From: Sporosarcina sp. P32b
GTDB taxonomy: Bacteria; Bacillota; Bacilli; Bacillales_A; Planococcaceae
Assembly (NCBI RefSeq): GCF_002743335.1
Contig: NZ_PDZB01000019.1
Span: forward strand, 1 to 63,162
DNA length: 63,162 bases
Direction of reading: 5' to 3'
Position 1 is the stretch's first letter; every line of letters starts with the position of its first letter. The position numbers and the translations under genes were made by a program. Positions 26,263-35,273 of the stretch are shown piece after piece. The notes under the pieces were generated by a model. The model was not told the origin of the DNA. It saw only the letters and a list, made by a program, of their open reading frames with translations, and made no database searches.

Positions 26263-27510
26263 TCAATTCATTTCATGCTCTATTCCACGCGACCAGCGCA
26301 AGGCTTGTAGAAAGATATCGCTTAACTCTTTTTTAGGAATTGCTAGTTCACGTGAAAGCCGCTCGACTGTTTGCCATTCAAAACGCTCTACCGATTCTAT
26401 CAGTTCCATATATGGACTCATTTCAGTTTGTTTTCCATTTAACGTATCCATAATGACGTCGGATAAAGAAAGTAATGGCAATATATCTTCCCATTTACGC
26501 CGCATCACTGCATCGATCAATGAAAACATACCGGTAAGAAAGTACTCGTCTTTATTTGGCTTTCTTTTATACTTCGCTAGCAGTTCACATGCTCGTGCAC
26601 GACGAAGTGATAATTCAACAAGTGCTTCCACACGACCATCTTGTAGATCTGAACCTAAATCATGCAACATCAGGACTTGTAGCCACTTCTTCGTTTCATT
26701 TAGCCCAATAAACATAATCGCTTGCTTGATGGAGCTAATTTGACGCGGTATATCAAATGCTAATGAGTTGATAAAGCGTAATAGTTTATAGGAAATTGAT
26801 ACATCCCGCATAATTAGATCGGATAGCTGATTGATAGACTGAGAATCCTGTTGGAAATAATCAATAATTTGCAGATGTATTAATGTGTTGGATGGAATTT
26901 CAGCACTTTTAATAATGTCAGGTTTCGCAAAAAAATAGCCTTGGAACAAATCATAGCCACTCTTTAATGCAAGCTGATAATCTGCCTCTGTCTCTACCTT
27001 TTCCGCCAATAAAATAATCGATGGATATCTTTTCAAAAATGTGGTGATGCGATGTTTCTCCGCTATGCTCGTTTGTATGAAATCCACTTTAATAATGTCC
27101 ACGAGTTCAAATAACTGAGCATTTGTGACATATTGATCTTGTAGAATAAAATCATCTAGCGCCAGCGTGAATCCCGCTTCCTTAAACATCCGCAGCCGAC
27201 GCAACAGAGCAGGTGTTATTTCCACATCTTCCAGAATCTCAATCACTACTTGATCAGGATTCAGACTCATAAATATATCCTGCGCAAGCAGTTCACCTGA
27301 AAAGTTTATGAAGGAACGCACACCGCTCGTTACCTGATCTATTCCAACGGAGAGAAAAGTATTGATTAATAGACCGATTGTAGCCTGTTCAGGATTTATA
27401 TCAGGAAAAAAGTTTTTTTCACTATTTCGGTACAGTAGTTCATATGCATAAATCTCTCCTAATCTGCTTAGGATCGGCTGTCTTCCGATAAATATGGAGT
27501 AATCATTCAT
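26263..27510 (-). CDS. EAL-HDOD signalling protein, YuxH-like
   Basis: A 415-aa protein with an N-terminal EAL-like domain (about residues 5-205) and a C-terminal HDOD domain (about 210-400). The EAL signature is replaced by YELLYR, and the metal-binding residues are largely lost (LALDDF remains), so cyclic-di-GMP hydrolysis is doubtful. YuxH of B. subtilis has the same layout. Such proteins tend to act as scaffolds or signalling adaptors. GGAGATGG lies upstream of the ATG. It is the third of four cyclic-di-GMP-related genes in 22 kb. Confidence 0.88.
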   Translation of the reverse strand: MNDYSIFIGRQPILSRLGEIYAYELLYRNSEKNFFPDINPEQATIGLLINTFLSVGIDQVTSGVRSFINFSGELLAQDIFMSLNPDQVVIEILEDVEITPALLRRLRMFKEAGFTLALDDFILQDQYVTNAQLFELVDIIKVDFIQTSIAEKHRITTFLKRYPSIILLAEKVETEADYQLALKSGYDLFQGYFFAKPDIIKSAEIPSNTLIHLQIIDYFQQDSQSINQLSDLIMRDVSISYKLLRFINSLAFDIPRQISSIKQAIMFIGLNETKKWLQVLMLHDLGSDLQDGRVEALVELSLRRARACELLAKYKRKPNKDEYFLTGMFSLIDAVMRRKWEDILPLLSLSDVIMDTLNGKQTEMSPYMELIESVERFEWQTVERLSRELAIPKKELSDIFLQALRWSRGIEHEMN

Positions 27511-27741
27511 TTATTCCATCTCCGCGTTTCATTTGAACGTCTCCTTCATTGTATGTATTCATCCTAGCGTATTACCGAAGCTGCATATCCCCTCAATTCA
27601 TTCAGTTAGACATTAATTACTCCTTCCATTGTACTAGAATACTCTCTATTAATAAATATATTAATTAGATATAACTATTATATTACATAAACTTTAGACT
27701 ACTAATGTTCATTTATTTGTTGCACAAAGTAATTATGTTTA

Positions 27742-27771
27742 GTCATACGACATTAGAAAGTTACATATCTT
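27742..27771 (+). promoter_or_regulatory. Possible sigma-E promoter of cotJ
   Basis: GTCATACG (27742-27749) and CATATCTT (27764-27771), 14 bases apart, resemble the sigma-E elements GTCATATT and CATACAMT. The expected start of transcription falls very close to the ribosome site, which weakens the call. The rest of the 280-base gap upstream is AT-rich with nothing else I can name. Confidence 0.35.
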
Positions 27772-27792
27772 GCGTAGAGGAGTTGATAACGA

Positions 27793-28008
27793 ATGGATTA
27801 TACGTTCACAGGCAGTTATGAACCGTATATTTCTCCATGGGATCCGTGTCCACCTGTCAAAGTCAAAACGTTTTCCTTGCCGCCTCAGCTGTTTATGAAT
27901 TTCCAGCCCGCTTCACTTCCACAATTTTCACCTGCTGAAGCTTTACAACACGGGTCGCTGTGGCCGGCCCTAGTCGATGGCTATTCAAAAAGGGAGGGGA
28001 TCTCCTGA
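27793..28008 (+). CDS. cotJA: Spore coat protein CotJA
   Basis: A 71-aa spore-coat-associated protein, proline- and aromatic-rich (SPWDPCPPVKVKTFSLPPQL). It is needed with CotJC for assembly into the inner coat in B. subtilis. It is the first gene of cotJABC. GAGGAG lies ten bases before the ATG. Its stop overlaps the cotJB start as TGATG. Expression is expected in the mother cell under sigma-E. Confidence 0.93.
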   Translation: MDYTFTGSYEPYISPWDPCPPVKVKTFSLPPQLFMNFQPASLPQFSPAEALQHGSLWPALVDGYSKREGIS

Positions 28009-28271
28009 TGGATGCAACTGAGCGAAGAGACATGTTAAAGAATGTGCAGCAAGCCGATTTTGTAGTAGTTGAACTGACTCTCTATACCAACACGCATCCT
28101 GACGATCAAGAAGCTCTTACGCAATGGCGACTTGCTATTAAAGAAGCGGCTAGGCTACGAAAGTTGTATGAAAAGCATTTCGGACCGCTTTCGTTGCATT
28201 CCATACCGTCGGAACAGGCAATTGATACAGGTTGGCGGTGGAATCAAGCGCCTTGGCCATGGCAAATGTAG
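28008..28271 (+). CDS. cotJB: Spore coat protein CotJB
   Basis: An 87-aa coat-associated protein of the CotJB family, with the conserved middle ADFVVVELTLYTNTHPDD and a Trp-rich end (GWRWNQAPWPWQM). The start at 28008 shares bases with the cotJA stop and has AGGGAGGGG just before it; an in-frame ATG at 27960 lies inside cotJA and is rejected. Confidence 0.93.
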   Translation: MDATERRDMLKNVQQADFVVVELTLYTNTHPDDQEALTQWRLAIKEAARLRKLYEKHFGPLSLHSIPSEQAIDTGWRWNQAPWPWQM

Positions 28272-28307
28272 TTCTAAATACACACTAGGTTACTGGAGGG
28301 AATATGG

Positions 28308-28877
28308 ATGTGGGTCTATGAGAAAAAGTTATTGTATCCGGTAGAAGTCAAAGAGTGTAACCCAAAACTTGCGAGGTATATTGCCGAGCAATATGGTGGT
28401 GCAGACGGCGAACTCGCTGCTGCATTACGCTATATGAATCAGCGCTACACCGTTCCTGACAAAGTGATCGGCGTACTGAATGATATTGCAACCGAAGAGT
28501 TTTCCCATTTAGAAATGCTAGCTACCATGATTTACAAATTAACGAAAGACGCTACACCAGAACAACTTGAAGAAGCTGGTCTTGGTGCACATTACGTCAA
28601 TCACGGTCATGCGCTGTTTTATGAAAATGCGGGTGGTGTACCCTTTACGACAACGTACATCCAAGCAAAGGGAGATCCGATAGCTGATTTGTACGAAGAT
28701 ATAGCAGCGGAAGAAAAAGCGCGCGCTACGTATCAATGGATTATCGATATTTCAGACGATGCATGGATTAATGATTCTCTAAAGTTTCTAAGAGAAAGAG
28801 AGAACGTCCATTCACTGCGTTTCCGTGAAGCGGTCGAAGTTTTGAAGGATGAACGTGACAGGAAAAAAATCTTCTAA
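28308..28877 (+). CDS. cotJC: Spore coat protein CotJC, manganese catalase family
   Basis: A 189-aa ferritin-like four-helix protein homologous to the catalytic core of dimanganese catalases. The metal-site Glu and His residues are seen in EEFSHLEML and AAEEKARATYQW. It sits in the spore coat and may remove hydrogen peroxide. It is the last gene of the operon, with GGAGGG seven bases before the ATG and a terminator after the stop. Confidence 0.95.
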   Translation: MWVYEKKLLYPVEVKECNPKLARYIAEQYGGADGELAAALRYMNQRYTVPDKVIGVLNDIATEEFSHLEMLATMIYKLTKDATPEQLEEAGLGAHYVNHGHALFYENAGGVPFTTTYIQAKGDPIADLYEDIAAEEKARATYQWIIDISDDAWINDSLKFLRERENVHSLRFREAVEVLKDERDRKKIF

Positions 28878-28884
28878 AATAGAA

Positions 28885-28928
28885 GGGTCTCCTATTCTCT
28901 ATTCAACAGAGAAGACGGAGACCTTTTT
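28885..28928 (+). terminator. cotJ operon terminator
   Basis: GGTCTCC (28886-28892) pairs with GGAGACC (28917-28923), with further pairing inside (TCTCT/AGAGA), and five Ts follow. It lies inside the upstream open extension of the next reading frame, which excludes an early start there. Confidence 0.82.
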
Positions 28929-28992
28929 AGTGTTTAATTATACGAGTTCAATGGTATCTTTTGTAGAGAGGGTAGATACGGAGGTGTTCTTT

Positions 28993-30660
28993 TTGTTAAA
29001 ACGAAGAATGAAAAATGCACAACGTTCACAAGAAATCATCAATGTCTTTTTAAGAAATGGATTTAGTCACATCTTATTTCGTCTTGGACTGACAGATCGT
29101 AAATTTGCTTCTGCAGATGAACAAGTTGATTTGAATTTGTATCATGTCGGTAAAAAATTACGAACTGCATTAGAACAACTTGGACCGACTTTCATTAAGC
29201 TTGGACAAATTGCCAGCGGCCGTCGGGATTTAGTGCCTGAGGAAATTGCTTCAGAGCTTGAGAAACTACAAGACCACGTAGAATCTTTTCCATTTGAAGT
29301 CGTGAGGGAAATCATCGAGCATCAATTAGGTGGAACGATTGAAGAGCTCTTCTTGGAATTCAATGAAAAACCACTCGCTTCAGCTTCTATAGGTCAAGTG
29401 CATACCGCTCGTTTGCCTAGCGGTGAACACGTAGCGGTGAAAATCCAGCGACCTAATATCCAACGACAAATAAATACTGACCTAGCCATCTTGCACGACT
29501 TGGCAGGGTTTCTCGAGAAGAATATGGACTGGGCGAAAGCATATCATATAAAAGATTTAATCTATGAATTCTCTCATTCACTACGGGAGGAACTAGATTA
29601 CCAACTGGAAGGCCGTAACGCTGAACGGATCTCGCAGCAATTTGTGAAAGATCCTACGATTCAAGTCCCAGTAGTCTACGATGAATACACTACACGTGTT
29701 GTCCTAACAGCGGGACTGGTCACAGGTATTAAAGTGAGCAATGTCGGACAACTAGACCACGAAGGGTATGATCGTAAGGTGATCGCAGAAAGAATTGCGA
29801 ATTCTATGCTTTCTCAAGTAATGGAAAACGGCTTTTTCCACGGCGATCCCCATCCCGGTAATATCTTCATTGCACCTGGAAACGTTATTCATTATTTAGA
29901 TTTCGGTATGGTCGGTCAACTAAGTAAGGAAATGACTTATCATTTCATTTCCTTACTCGTCGCCTTACAAAGAGGAAATATCGCTCGATTAATCGATGTA
30001 TTCGAAGCTATGAATATCTTACATGAAAAAACTAACACAGATGCATTGTATCGTGACTTGCAGATTATTCAGCGGAAATATTATGAAACATCACTTACAG
30101 ACTTAAGATTAGGTGATGTATTCATGGAGATTTTCTCAATTGCTTATCGACACCGCATACGTCTGCCGAATGAAATCGCCATTCTTGTAAAAGTGATTCT
30201 TACACTTGAAGGTGTACTAGGAAAGCTGGATCCTTCTTTCAGTATTATGAAAGCCATCGAACCGTATGGTAAAAAGATGGTGTTCAAACAATTCGACCCA
30301 CGCTACTTACTCGAAAACGGTTGGCATACCTTTGTAAAGAATGCTGAAATTTTATCCGAGTTACCAAACGATATGAAAAAAGCTATCAAAACTATACAAA
30401 AAGGTAAAGTAGAATTAGACGTCGGCTTGAAGCAAACGAACATTATATTCCGCCGTCTTGATAAGATTGCCAATCGCTTATCCTTAAGTATTGTGTTGTT
30501 GGCATTTAGTATTCTCATGGTTGGTCTCATTATCGGTTCTGCCATTGCTGGACAAACTGCTCTCTTCTTAAAGTTACCCCTCATTGAAGTCGGCGCGGTC
30601 ATCGCAACCTTAATGTTTACTTACTTATTATTTTCCATCATACGTTCCGGTAGAATATAG
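28993..30660 (+). CDS. AarF/UbiB (ABC1) family atypical kinase
   Basis: A 555-aa membrane-anchored protein-kinase-like protein. Signatures are KLGQIASGR (the KxGQ motif), ASIGQVHTA (the Ala-rich loop), VAVKIQRP with the ATP lysine, the HGDPHPGN catalytic loop and YLDFGM in place of DFG. The C-terminus has two TM helices. The family aids ubiquinone synthesis in proteobacteria; in menaquinone users such as this its role is unsettled. The TTG at 28993 is chosen: GGAGGTG lies seven bases upstream, and the earlier frame runs through the cotJ terminator. Confidence 0.9.
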   Translation: MLKRRMKNAQRSQEIINVFLRNGFSHILFRLGLTDRKFASADEQVDLNLYHVGKKLRTALEQLGPTFIKLGQIASGRRDLVPEEIASELEKLQDHVESFPFEVVREIIEHQLGGTIEELFLEFNEKPLASASIGQVHTARLPSGEHVAVKIQRPNIQRQINTDLAILHDLAGFLEKNMDWAKAYHIKDLIYEFSHSLREELDYQLEGRNAERISQQFVKDPTIQVPVVYDEYTTRVVLTAGLVTGIKVSNVGQLDHEGYDRKVIAERIANSMLSQVMENGFFHGDPHPGNIFIAPGNVIHYLDFGMVGQLSKEMTYHFISLLVALQRGNIARLIDVFEAMNILHEKTNTDALYRDLQIIQRKYYETSLTDLRLGDVFMEIFSIAYRHRIRLPNEIAILVKVILTLEGVLGKLDPSFSIMKAIEPYGKKMVFKQFDPRYLLENGWHTFVKNAEILSELPNDMKKAIKTIQKGKVELDVGLKQTNIIFRRLDKIANRLSLSIVLLAFSILMVGLIIGSAIAGQTALFLKLPLIEVGAVIATLMFTYLLFSIIRSGRI

Positions 30661-30666
30661 TCTTCA

Positions 30667-30691
30667 GTTTATCCTCTCATAATTGGGGAAT
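30667..30691 (+). promoter_or_regulatory. Sigma-B-like promoter of the catalase gene
   Basis: GTTTAT (30667-30672) and GGGAAT (30686-30691), 13 bases apart, match the general-stress consensus GTTTAA/GGGTAT at ten of twelve positions. The expected start of transcription is near 30699, about 33 bases before the GTG start. Confidence 0.6.
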
Positions 30692-30731
30692 AGGAAAGGC
30701 AGACTACTATTTTACGATGGGAGGATTTTAT

Positions 30732-32789
30732 GTGAAGAAAGATCACCAAGTAAATGAAGAAAGTAAAAACAAACAATTGGAGACGTTTCGCGCATATGAT
30801 GGCGAACACGCTATGACAACGAATCAAGGTTTAAAGATTTCAGAAGATGAACACTCCCTAAAAGCAGGGACGCGTGGTCCGACGTTGATGGAGGATTTCC
30901 ATTTCCGAGAGAAAATGACGCATTTTGACCACGAACGGATTCCGGAGCGGGTAGTTCACGCACGAGGATTTGCAGCGCATGGTGAATTCGAAGTGTACGA
31001 GTCCATGAAGAAATATACGAAAGCAGGTTTCTTACAGGAGCCAGGTATCAAAACGCCTGTATTCACTAGATTCTCTAGTGTAGCAGGGAGTAAAGGTTCC
31101 GCTGAAACCGTACGTGACGCGCGAGGTTTTGCTGTAAAGTTTTATACACAAGAAGGAAACTACGATCTAGTCGGAAATAATATACCGGTATTCTTTATTC
31201 AAGACGCTATTAAATTTCCTGACTTAGTACATGCTGTGAAGCCTGAGCCTCATAATGAAATGCCGCAAGCCGCTTCAGCACATGATACATTTTGGGATTT
31301 TGTTGCGAACAACCAAGAATCTGCACATATGGTCATGTGGCAAATGTCCGACCGCGCCATTCCTCGGAGTTTCCGAATGATGGAAGGTTTTGGTGTTCAC
31401 ACGTATCGCTTTGTAAACGATCAAGGTGAAGCGCACTTTGTGAAATTCCATTGGAAACCAAAACTCGGTGCCCACTCATTAGTTTGGGATGAAGCGCAGA
31501 AGATTAACGGAAAAGATCCTGATTTCCATCGTCGTGATTTATGGGAATCAATTGAAAATGGAAACTTCGTGGAATTTGAACTTGGCGTACAATTGCTAGA
31601 GGAAAAAGATGAATTCAAATTTGATTTTGACATTCTAGACCCTACTAAGCTATGGCCTGAAGAAGATATTCCGGTAAAGATCATTGGGAAAATGACTTTA
31701 AACCGCAACGTAGACAATGTATTTGCTGAAATGGAGCAAGTAGCATTCCACCCGGGTAGCGTAGTACCTGGAATTGATTTCTCGAATGATCCATTGCTAC
31801 AAGGAAGACTGTTCTCTTATACAGATACGCAGTTGATCCGTCTAGGCGGACCTAACTTCCATGAGTTACCTATCAACCGACCGGTCTGTCCATTCCACAA
31901 TAACCAACGTGACGGATATGGCAGACAAACGATCAACGTCGGACAGACTCACTATCATAACAATTCATTATCCAATAATAAACCGGACACGAGTTCCGAG
32001 GAAGATGGCGGTTATGTACATTACCAAGAGAAGGTAGAAGGTCGCAAAATACAAGCCCGAAGTGATTCCTTTAAAGATCATTTCTCACAGGCCCGTCTAT
32101 TCTGGAATAGTATGTCCGACGCGGAAAAAGAGCATATCATCGCAGCGTTCAGCTTTGAAATTGGGAAAGTGAATGATATGAATGTGAGAAAACAAGCGGT
32201 AGATATGTTTGCTAATGTTGATATGGATATGGCGACTCAAGTTGCAGACGCGGTCGGTGTGGATGCACCAACAGATGTTACGCAGTCCACCGAATCCAAG
32301 TCATCCCCAGCCCTTAGTCAGGAAAACATGGCGAAAGTGCCTGATACGCGTACAGTAGCCGTATTAATTGCAGACCAATTTGACGATGAAGCGCTTGAGC
32401 CATTTTTGAAGGCTTCACTGGACGCGGGTATGACGGTTGATATTGTGAGCGAGAAGTTCGGCAAGCTGACCGGAAAAAACGGAGCGACAGTCGATGTCGA
32501 CGAAACGCTACTGACAGTACATTCGGTTCTTTACGATGCGTTGTATGTTGTGGGCGGAAAAGCGAAGCAACAACAGAAGTTCGATGCAGATGTCGCTGAT
32601 TTCGTTAATGAAGCGTATATGCATTTCAAGCCAATCGGCTCTGCTCCAGCGGCAAAAGAGTTGATGGACAAGTCGAAGGTAAAACCAGGTCCTGGTATTT
32701 TGAAGGACTTGACGGTTTCAGGCGAAGGCGAGCAATGGGTTGAGGCTGTTGCACACCACCGTTTCTGGGATCGTAATATTTATGCATAA
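30732..32789 (+). CDS. katE: Large-subunit monofunctional catalase (HPII type)
   Basis: A heme catalase of 685 aa that breaks hydrogen peroxide into water and oxygen. The catalytic His76 is in VVHARGF, the Asn in VGNNIPVFF (about 149), and the proximal heme Tyr363 in RLFSYTDTQ. After residue 530 comes a class I glutaminase-like/DJ-1 domain (VAVLIADQFDDEALE), as in the large HPII catalases. The GTG at 30732 is the likely start: the in-frame ATG at 30717 is part of the GGGAGGA ribosome site. A sigma-B-like promoter precedes it and a 17-base stem terminator follows. Confidence 0.95.
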   Translation: MKKDHQVNEESKNKQLETFRAYDGEHAMTTNQGLKISEDEHSLKAGTRGPTLMEDFHFREKMTHFDHERIPERVVHARGFAAHGEFEVYESMKKYTKAGFLQEPGIKTPVFTRFSSVAGSKGSAETVRDARGFAVKFYTQEGNYDLVGNNIPVFFIQDAIKFPDLVHAVKPEPHNEMPQAASAHDTFWDFVANNQESAHMVMWQMSDRAIPRSFRMMEGFGVHTYRFVNDQGEAHFVKFHWKPKLGAHSLVWDEAQKINGKDPDFHRRDLWESIENGNFVEFELGVQLLEEKDEFKFDFDILDPTKLWPEEDIPVKIIGKMTLNRNVDNVFAEMEQVAFHPGSVVPGIDFSNDPLLQGRLFSYTDTQLIRLGGPNFHELPINRPVCPFHNNQRDGYGRQTINVGQTHYHNNSLSNNKPDTSSEEDGGYVHYQEKVEGRKIQARSDSFKDHFSQARLFWNSMSDAEKEHIIAAFSFEIGKVNDMNVRKQAVDMFANVDMDMATQVADAVGVDAPTDVTQSTESKSSPALSQENMAKVPDTRTVAVLIADQFDDEALEPFLKASLDAGMTVDIVSEKFGKLTGKNGATVDVDETLLTVHSVLYDALYVVGGKAKQQQKFDADVADFVNEAYMHFKPIGSAPAAKELMDKSKVKPGPGILKDLTVSGEGEQWVEAVAHHRFWDRNIYA

Positions 32790-32796
32790 TCAAACG

Positions 32797-32838
32797 AAGG
32801 CTTTCGCAAGAAGATTCACTTCTTGCGAAAGCCTTTTT
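32797..32838 (+). terminator. Catalase gene terminator
   Basis: A perfect 17-base stem (32797-32813 with 32819-32835) with a five-base loop, followed by TTT. Confidence 0.92.
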
Positions 32839-32958
32839 ATGGATAGTTATAAGTTAATGATTAATAAACGTGTGTTCATAAATAGTAAATTAGTGAGTAC
32901 GCGTTGGGAACACATCTATGCATTACAAAATCCCACCCCAACACCACTGCCAGCCTAT

Positions 32959-33843
32959 CTAGTTCCTCTCCAATATCCCAATAAACTTTGAAGCCGCTGG
33001 TGATAGCGACACTCCTTTTAGATAGCACACGCCGATGCTACGCTTCGGTATGGGCTGTAGAAATTCTACTTCCTGAAGCATGCCACGTTCCAAATACTCT
33101 TCCGAAAACTCTTTTACCACACACGCAATGCCCAAATTAATTTGTGCAAATTCCAGCAACAGCTCATGTGATCCCAATTCAAATTCAGGATAAATCTTTA
33201 CACCTTCCTTTAACAGAAAGCCTTCTACATATTGGCGCGAATTGGATTTAGACTCCAACAGAATTAACGGTAATCTTGAAAGCTCCTGCAGAGGCACAGG
33301 TTTTAAGAAAAGTTTTCGGAACCGTTCTCCGTATACAAACGTGTCTTGCACGTCAAAACATGCACGCTTCTCTAGAGAATCATCTTCAATCGGAAAGTTG
33401 CAAATGGCAATATCCACTTCGCCTGATTTTAGCGCAGCAATTAGCTCTAAAGTTGTGCCATTAATTATTTTGAATCGAATACCCGGAAAACTCGTATGGA
33501 AAGCTTCCAAATAAGGTAGCAGATAATAACGGGAAATCGTGTCCCCTACCCCTATTTTTAATTCACCTGAAGATAGATTCTTCAACTCCTGCAACTTTTC
33601 ATTGCCCGCATCGATTAAATTTAATGCCGAATTGACATACTCGTATAACAAGGAGCCTTCATCGGTCAATGTCACCCCTTTGGATGTACGATTGAACAGA
33701 CGTGTATCCAATGCTCCTTCTAGCTGCGATATGATTTGACTGACAGCTGGTTGTGTCATAAATAAACTTCGAGCGGCTTTCGAAAAGCTTTCTTTATGAA
33801 CGACGGTACGGAAGACTTTATACCACTCTAAGTTAATTGACAT
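32959..33843 (-). CDS. LysR-family transcriptional regulator
   Basis: A 294-aa regulator with an N-terminal winged helix (FSKAARSLFMTQPAVSQIISQLE) and a periplasmic-binding-like effector domain (about residues 90-290, GELKIGVGDTISRYYL). It is divergent from the CofE-like gene, with 112 bases between the starts, which suggests that it controls that gene and itself. The effector is unknown; the CysL/CbbR branch is a possible relative. Confidence 0.9.
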   Translation of the reverse strand: MSINLEWYKVFRTVVHKESFSKAARSLFMTQPAVSQIISQLEGALDTRLFNRTSKGVTLTDEGSLLYEYVNSALNLIDAGNEKLQELKNLSSGELKIGVGDTISRYYLLPYLEAFHTSFPGIRFKIINGTTLELIAALKSGEVDIAICNFPIEDDSLEKRACFDVQDTFVYGERFRKLFLKPVPLQELSRLPLILLESKSNSRQYVEGFLLKEGVKIYPEFELGSHELLLEFAQINLGIACVVKEFSEEYLERGMLQEVEFLQPIPKRSIGVCYLKGVSLSPAASKFIGILERN

Positions 33844-33853
33844 ATAACCTCTC

Positions 33854-33910
33854 CTTATACCACCTATTAAGTATATTAATTTTACTTATACCATAAATGA
33901 ACGTTATAAT
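33854..33910 (+). promoter_or_regulatory. Promoter and probable LysR sites of the CofE-like gene
   Basis: TTTACT (33881-33886) and TATAAT (33905-33910) lie 18 bases apart. Two direct copies of CTTATACCA (33854-33862, 33885-33893) stand 31 bases apart, three helical turns. TAAGTA (33868-33873) and TACTTA (33883-33888) form an inverted repeat over the -35. The set fits activation or repression by the divergent LysR protein. Confidence 0.5.
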
Positions 33911-33955
33911 ACAAAGAAGAGTGATCAAATTGAGTTTCACTAAGGAGCGATTGTT

Positions 33956-35146
33956 TTGGGAAGAGTTGTAGGAACGGTTGTTAGAGGATTACGTTGCCCG
34001 ATTATCAATGAAGGTGACAATATTGAGCAAATCGTAGTGGATAGTGTATTAGAAGCTTCTGAAAAAGAAAATATTACGTTTCAAGATAAAGATATCGTAT
34101 CCATTACGGAGTCGATCGTAGCACGTGCACAAGGAAATTATGCAACAATCGATGATATCGCAAAAGATATCGAAGCGAAATTCGGTGATGATACTGTTGG
34201 TGTCATTTTCCCTATTCTTAGCCGTAACCGTTTTGGAAACTGCTTACGCGGTGTCGCAAAAGGTGCAAAGAAAATCGTTTTAATGCTTAGCTACCCTTCC
34301 GATGAAGTCGGTAACCACTTAGTTGAACTAGATCGTCTAGATGAAAAGGGAGTTAACCCTTGGACTGACGTATTGACTGAAGCTGAGTTCCGCGAGCACT
34401 TCGGTGATAACAAACACCCATTCACAGGCGTTGACTATATTGAATACTATAAATCATTGATGGACGAGTTCGGTGTAGAACATGAAGTCATTTTCTCCAA
34501 TAATGCGAGAACGATTTTAGATTACACAAAAACTGTATTGACTTGCGATATCCATACACGCTTCAGAACTAAGCGTATTTTGGAAGCAAACGGTGCCGAA
34601 AAGATTTACGGTTTGGATGATATCTTAGCTACTTCTATTAATGGCAGTGGCTATAACGAAGAATTCGGCTTACTTGGTGCAAACAAAGCTCAAGAAGATA
34701 GCATTAAACTGTTTCCTCATAGCTGTCAGCCTATAGTAGATACTATTCAGGATATGTTAAAAAAAGAAACAGGCAAACATATCGAAGTAATGATCTACGG
34801 AGATGGCGCGTTCAAAGATCCTGTAGGCAAGATTTGGGAACTGGCCGATCCAGTCGTATCTCCTGCCTATACCGATGGACTTGACGGTATACCAAATGAA
34901 GTGAAACTGAAGTACTTAGCTGATAATGACTTCTCTGAATTACGCGGAGAAGAGTTAAAGAAAGCTGTGTCAGACTTCATTGAGAATAAAGATACTAATT
35001 TAATGGGCTCCATGGCTTCCCAAGGGACAACTCCTCGCAAGCTAACGGATTTAATCGGTTCGTTATCCGATCTAACTTCAGGTAGCGGAGACAAAGGTAC
35101 ACCTATTGTCTTCATTCAAGGATACTTTGATAACTTTACAAACTAA
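33956..35146 (+). CDS. F420-0:gamma-glutamyl ligase (CofE) homologue
   Basis: A 396-aa protein of the F420 ligase family, which in archaea and actinobacteria adds glutamates to coenzyme F420 with GTP. The opening (VVGTVVRGLRCPIINEGDNI) and the KDIVSITESIVARAQGNY stretch are characteristic. The protein is longer than CofE (about 250 aa), with extra sequence in the middle and at the C-terminus. Bacillales are not known to make F420, and no other F420 gene is in the window, so it may glutamylate another substrate. The start is TTG with AAGGAG eight bases upstream. A divergent LysR gene may control it. Confidence 0.8.
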   Translation: MGRVVGTVVRGLRCPIINEGDNIEQIVVDSVLEASEKENITFQDKDIVSITESIVARAQGNYATIDDIAKDIEAKFGDDTVGVIFPILSRNRFGNCLRGVAKGAKKIVLMLSYPSDEVGNHLVELDRLDEKGVNPWTDVLTEAEFREHFGDNKHPFTGVDYIEYYKSLMDEFGVEHEVIFSNNARTILDYTKTVLTCDIHTRFRTKRILEANGAEKIYGLDDILATSINGSGYNEEFGLLGANKAQEDSIKLFPHSCQPIVDTIQDMLKKETGKHIEVMIYGDGAFKDPVGKIWELADPVVSPAYTDGLDGIPNEVKLKYLADNDFSELRGEELKKAVSDFIENKDTNLMGSMASQGTTPRKLTDLIGSLSDLTSGSGDKGTPIVFIQGYFDNFTN

Positions 35147-35151
35147 GAAGT

Positions 35152-35184
35152 TACACCTGTGAGAATACTCACGGGTGTTTTTTA
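35152..35184 (+). terminator. Terminator of the CofE-like gene
   Basis: ACACCTGTGAG pairs with CTCACGGGTGT (one G-U pair) and is followed by TTTTTT. Confidence 0.85.
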
Positions 35185-35273
35185 TTTTACCGTCTAAATA
35201 TAATAAACGAATCTTTTTTCTATGCTACAATGGTAATAATTTACGTGAAGTTTAGAAGAAGGGAATGAAGTTT

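Noticed and set aside
28849..28992. Upstream extension of the AarF/UbiB gene
   Set aside because: The stretch runs through the cotJ terminator and overlaps the cotJC end; a TTG with a proper ribosome site follows.
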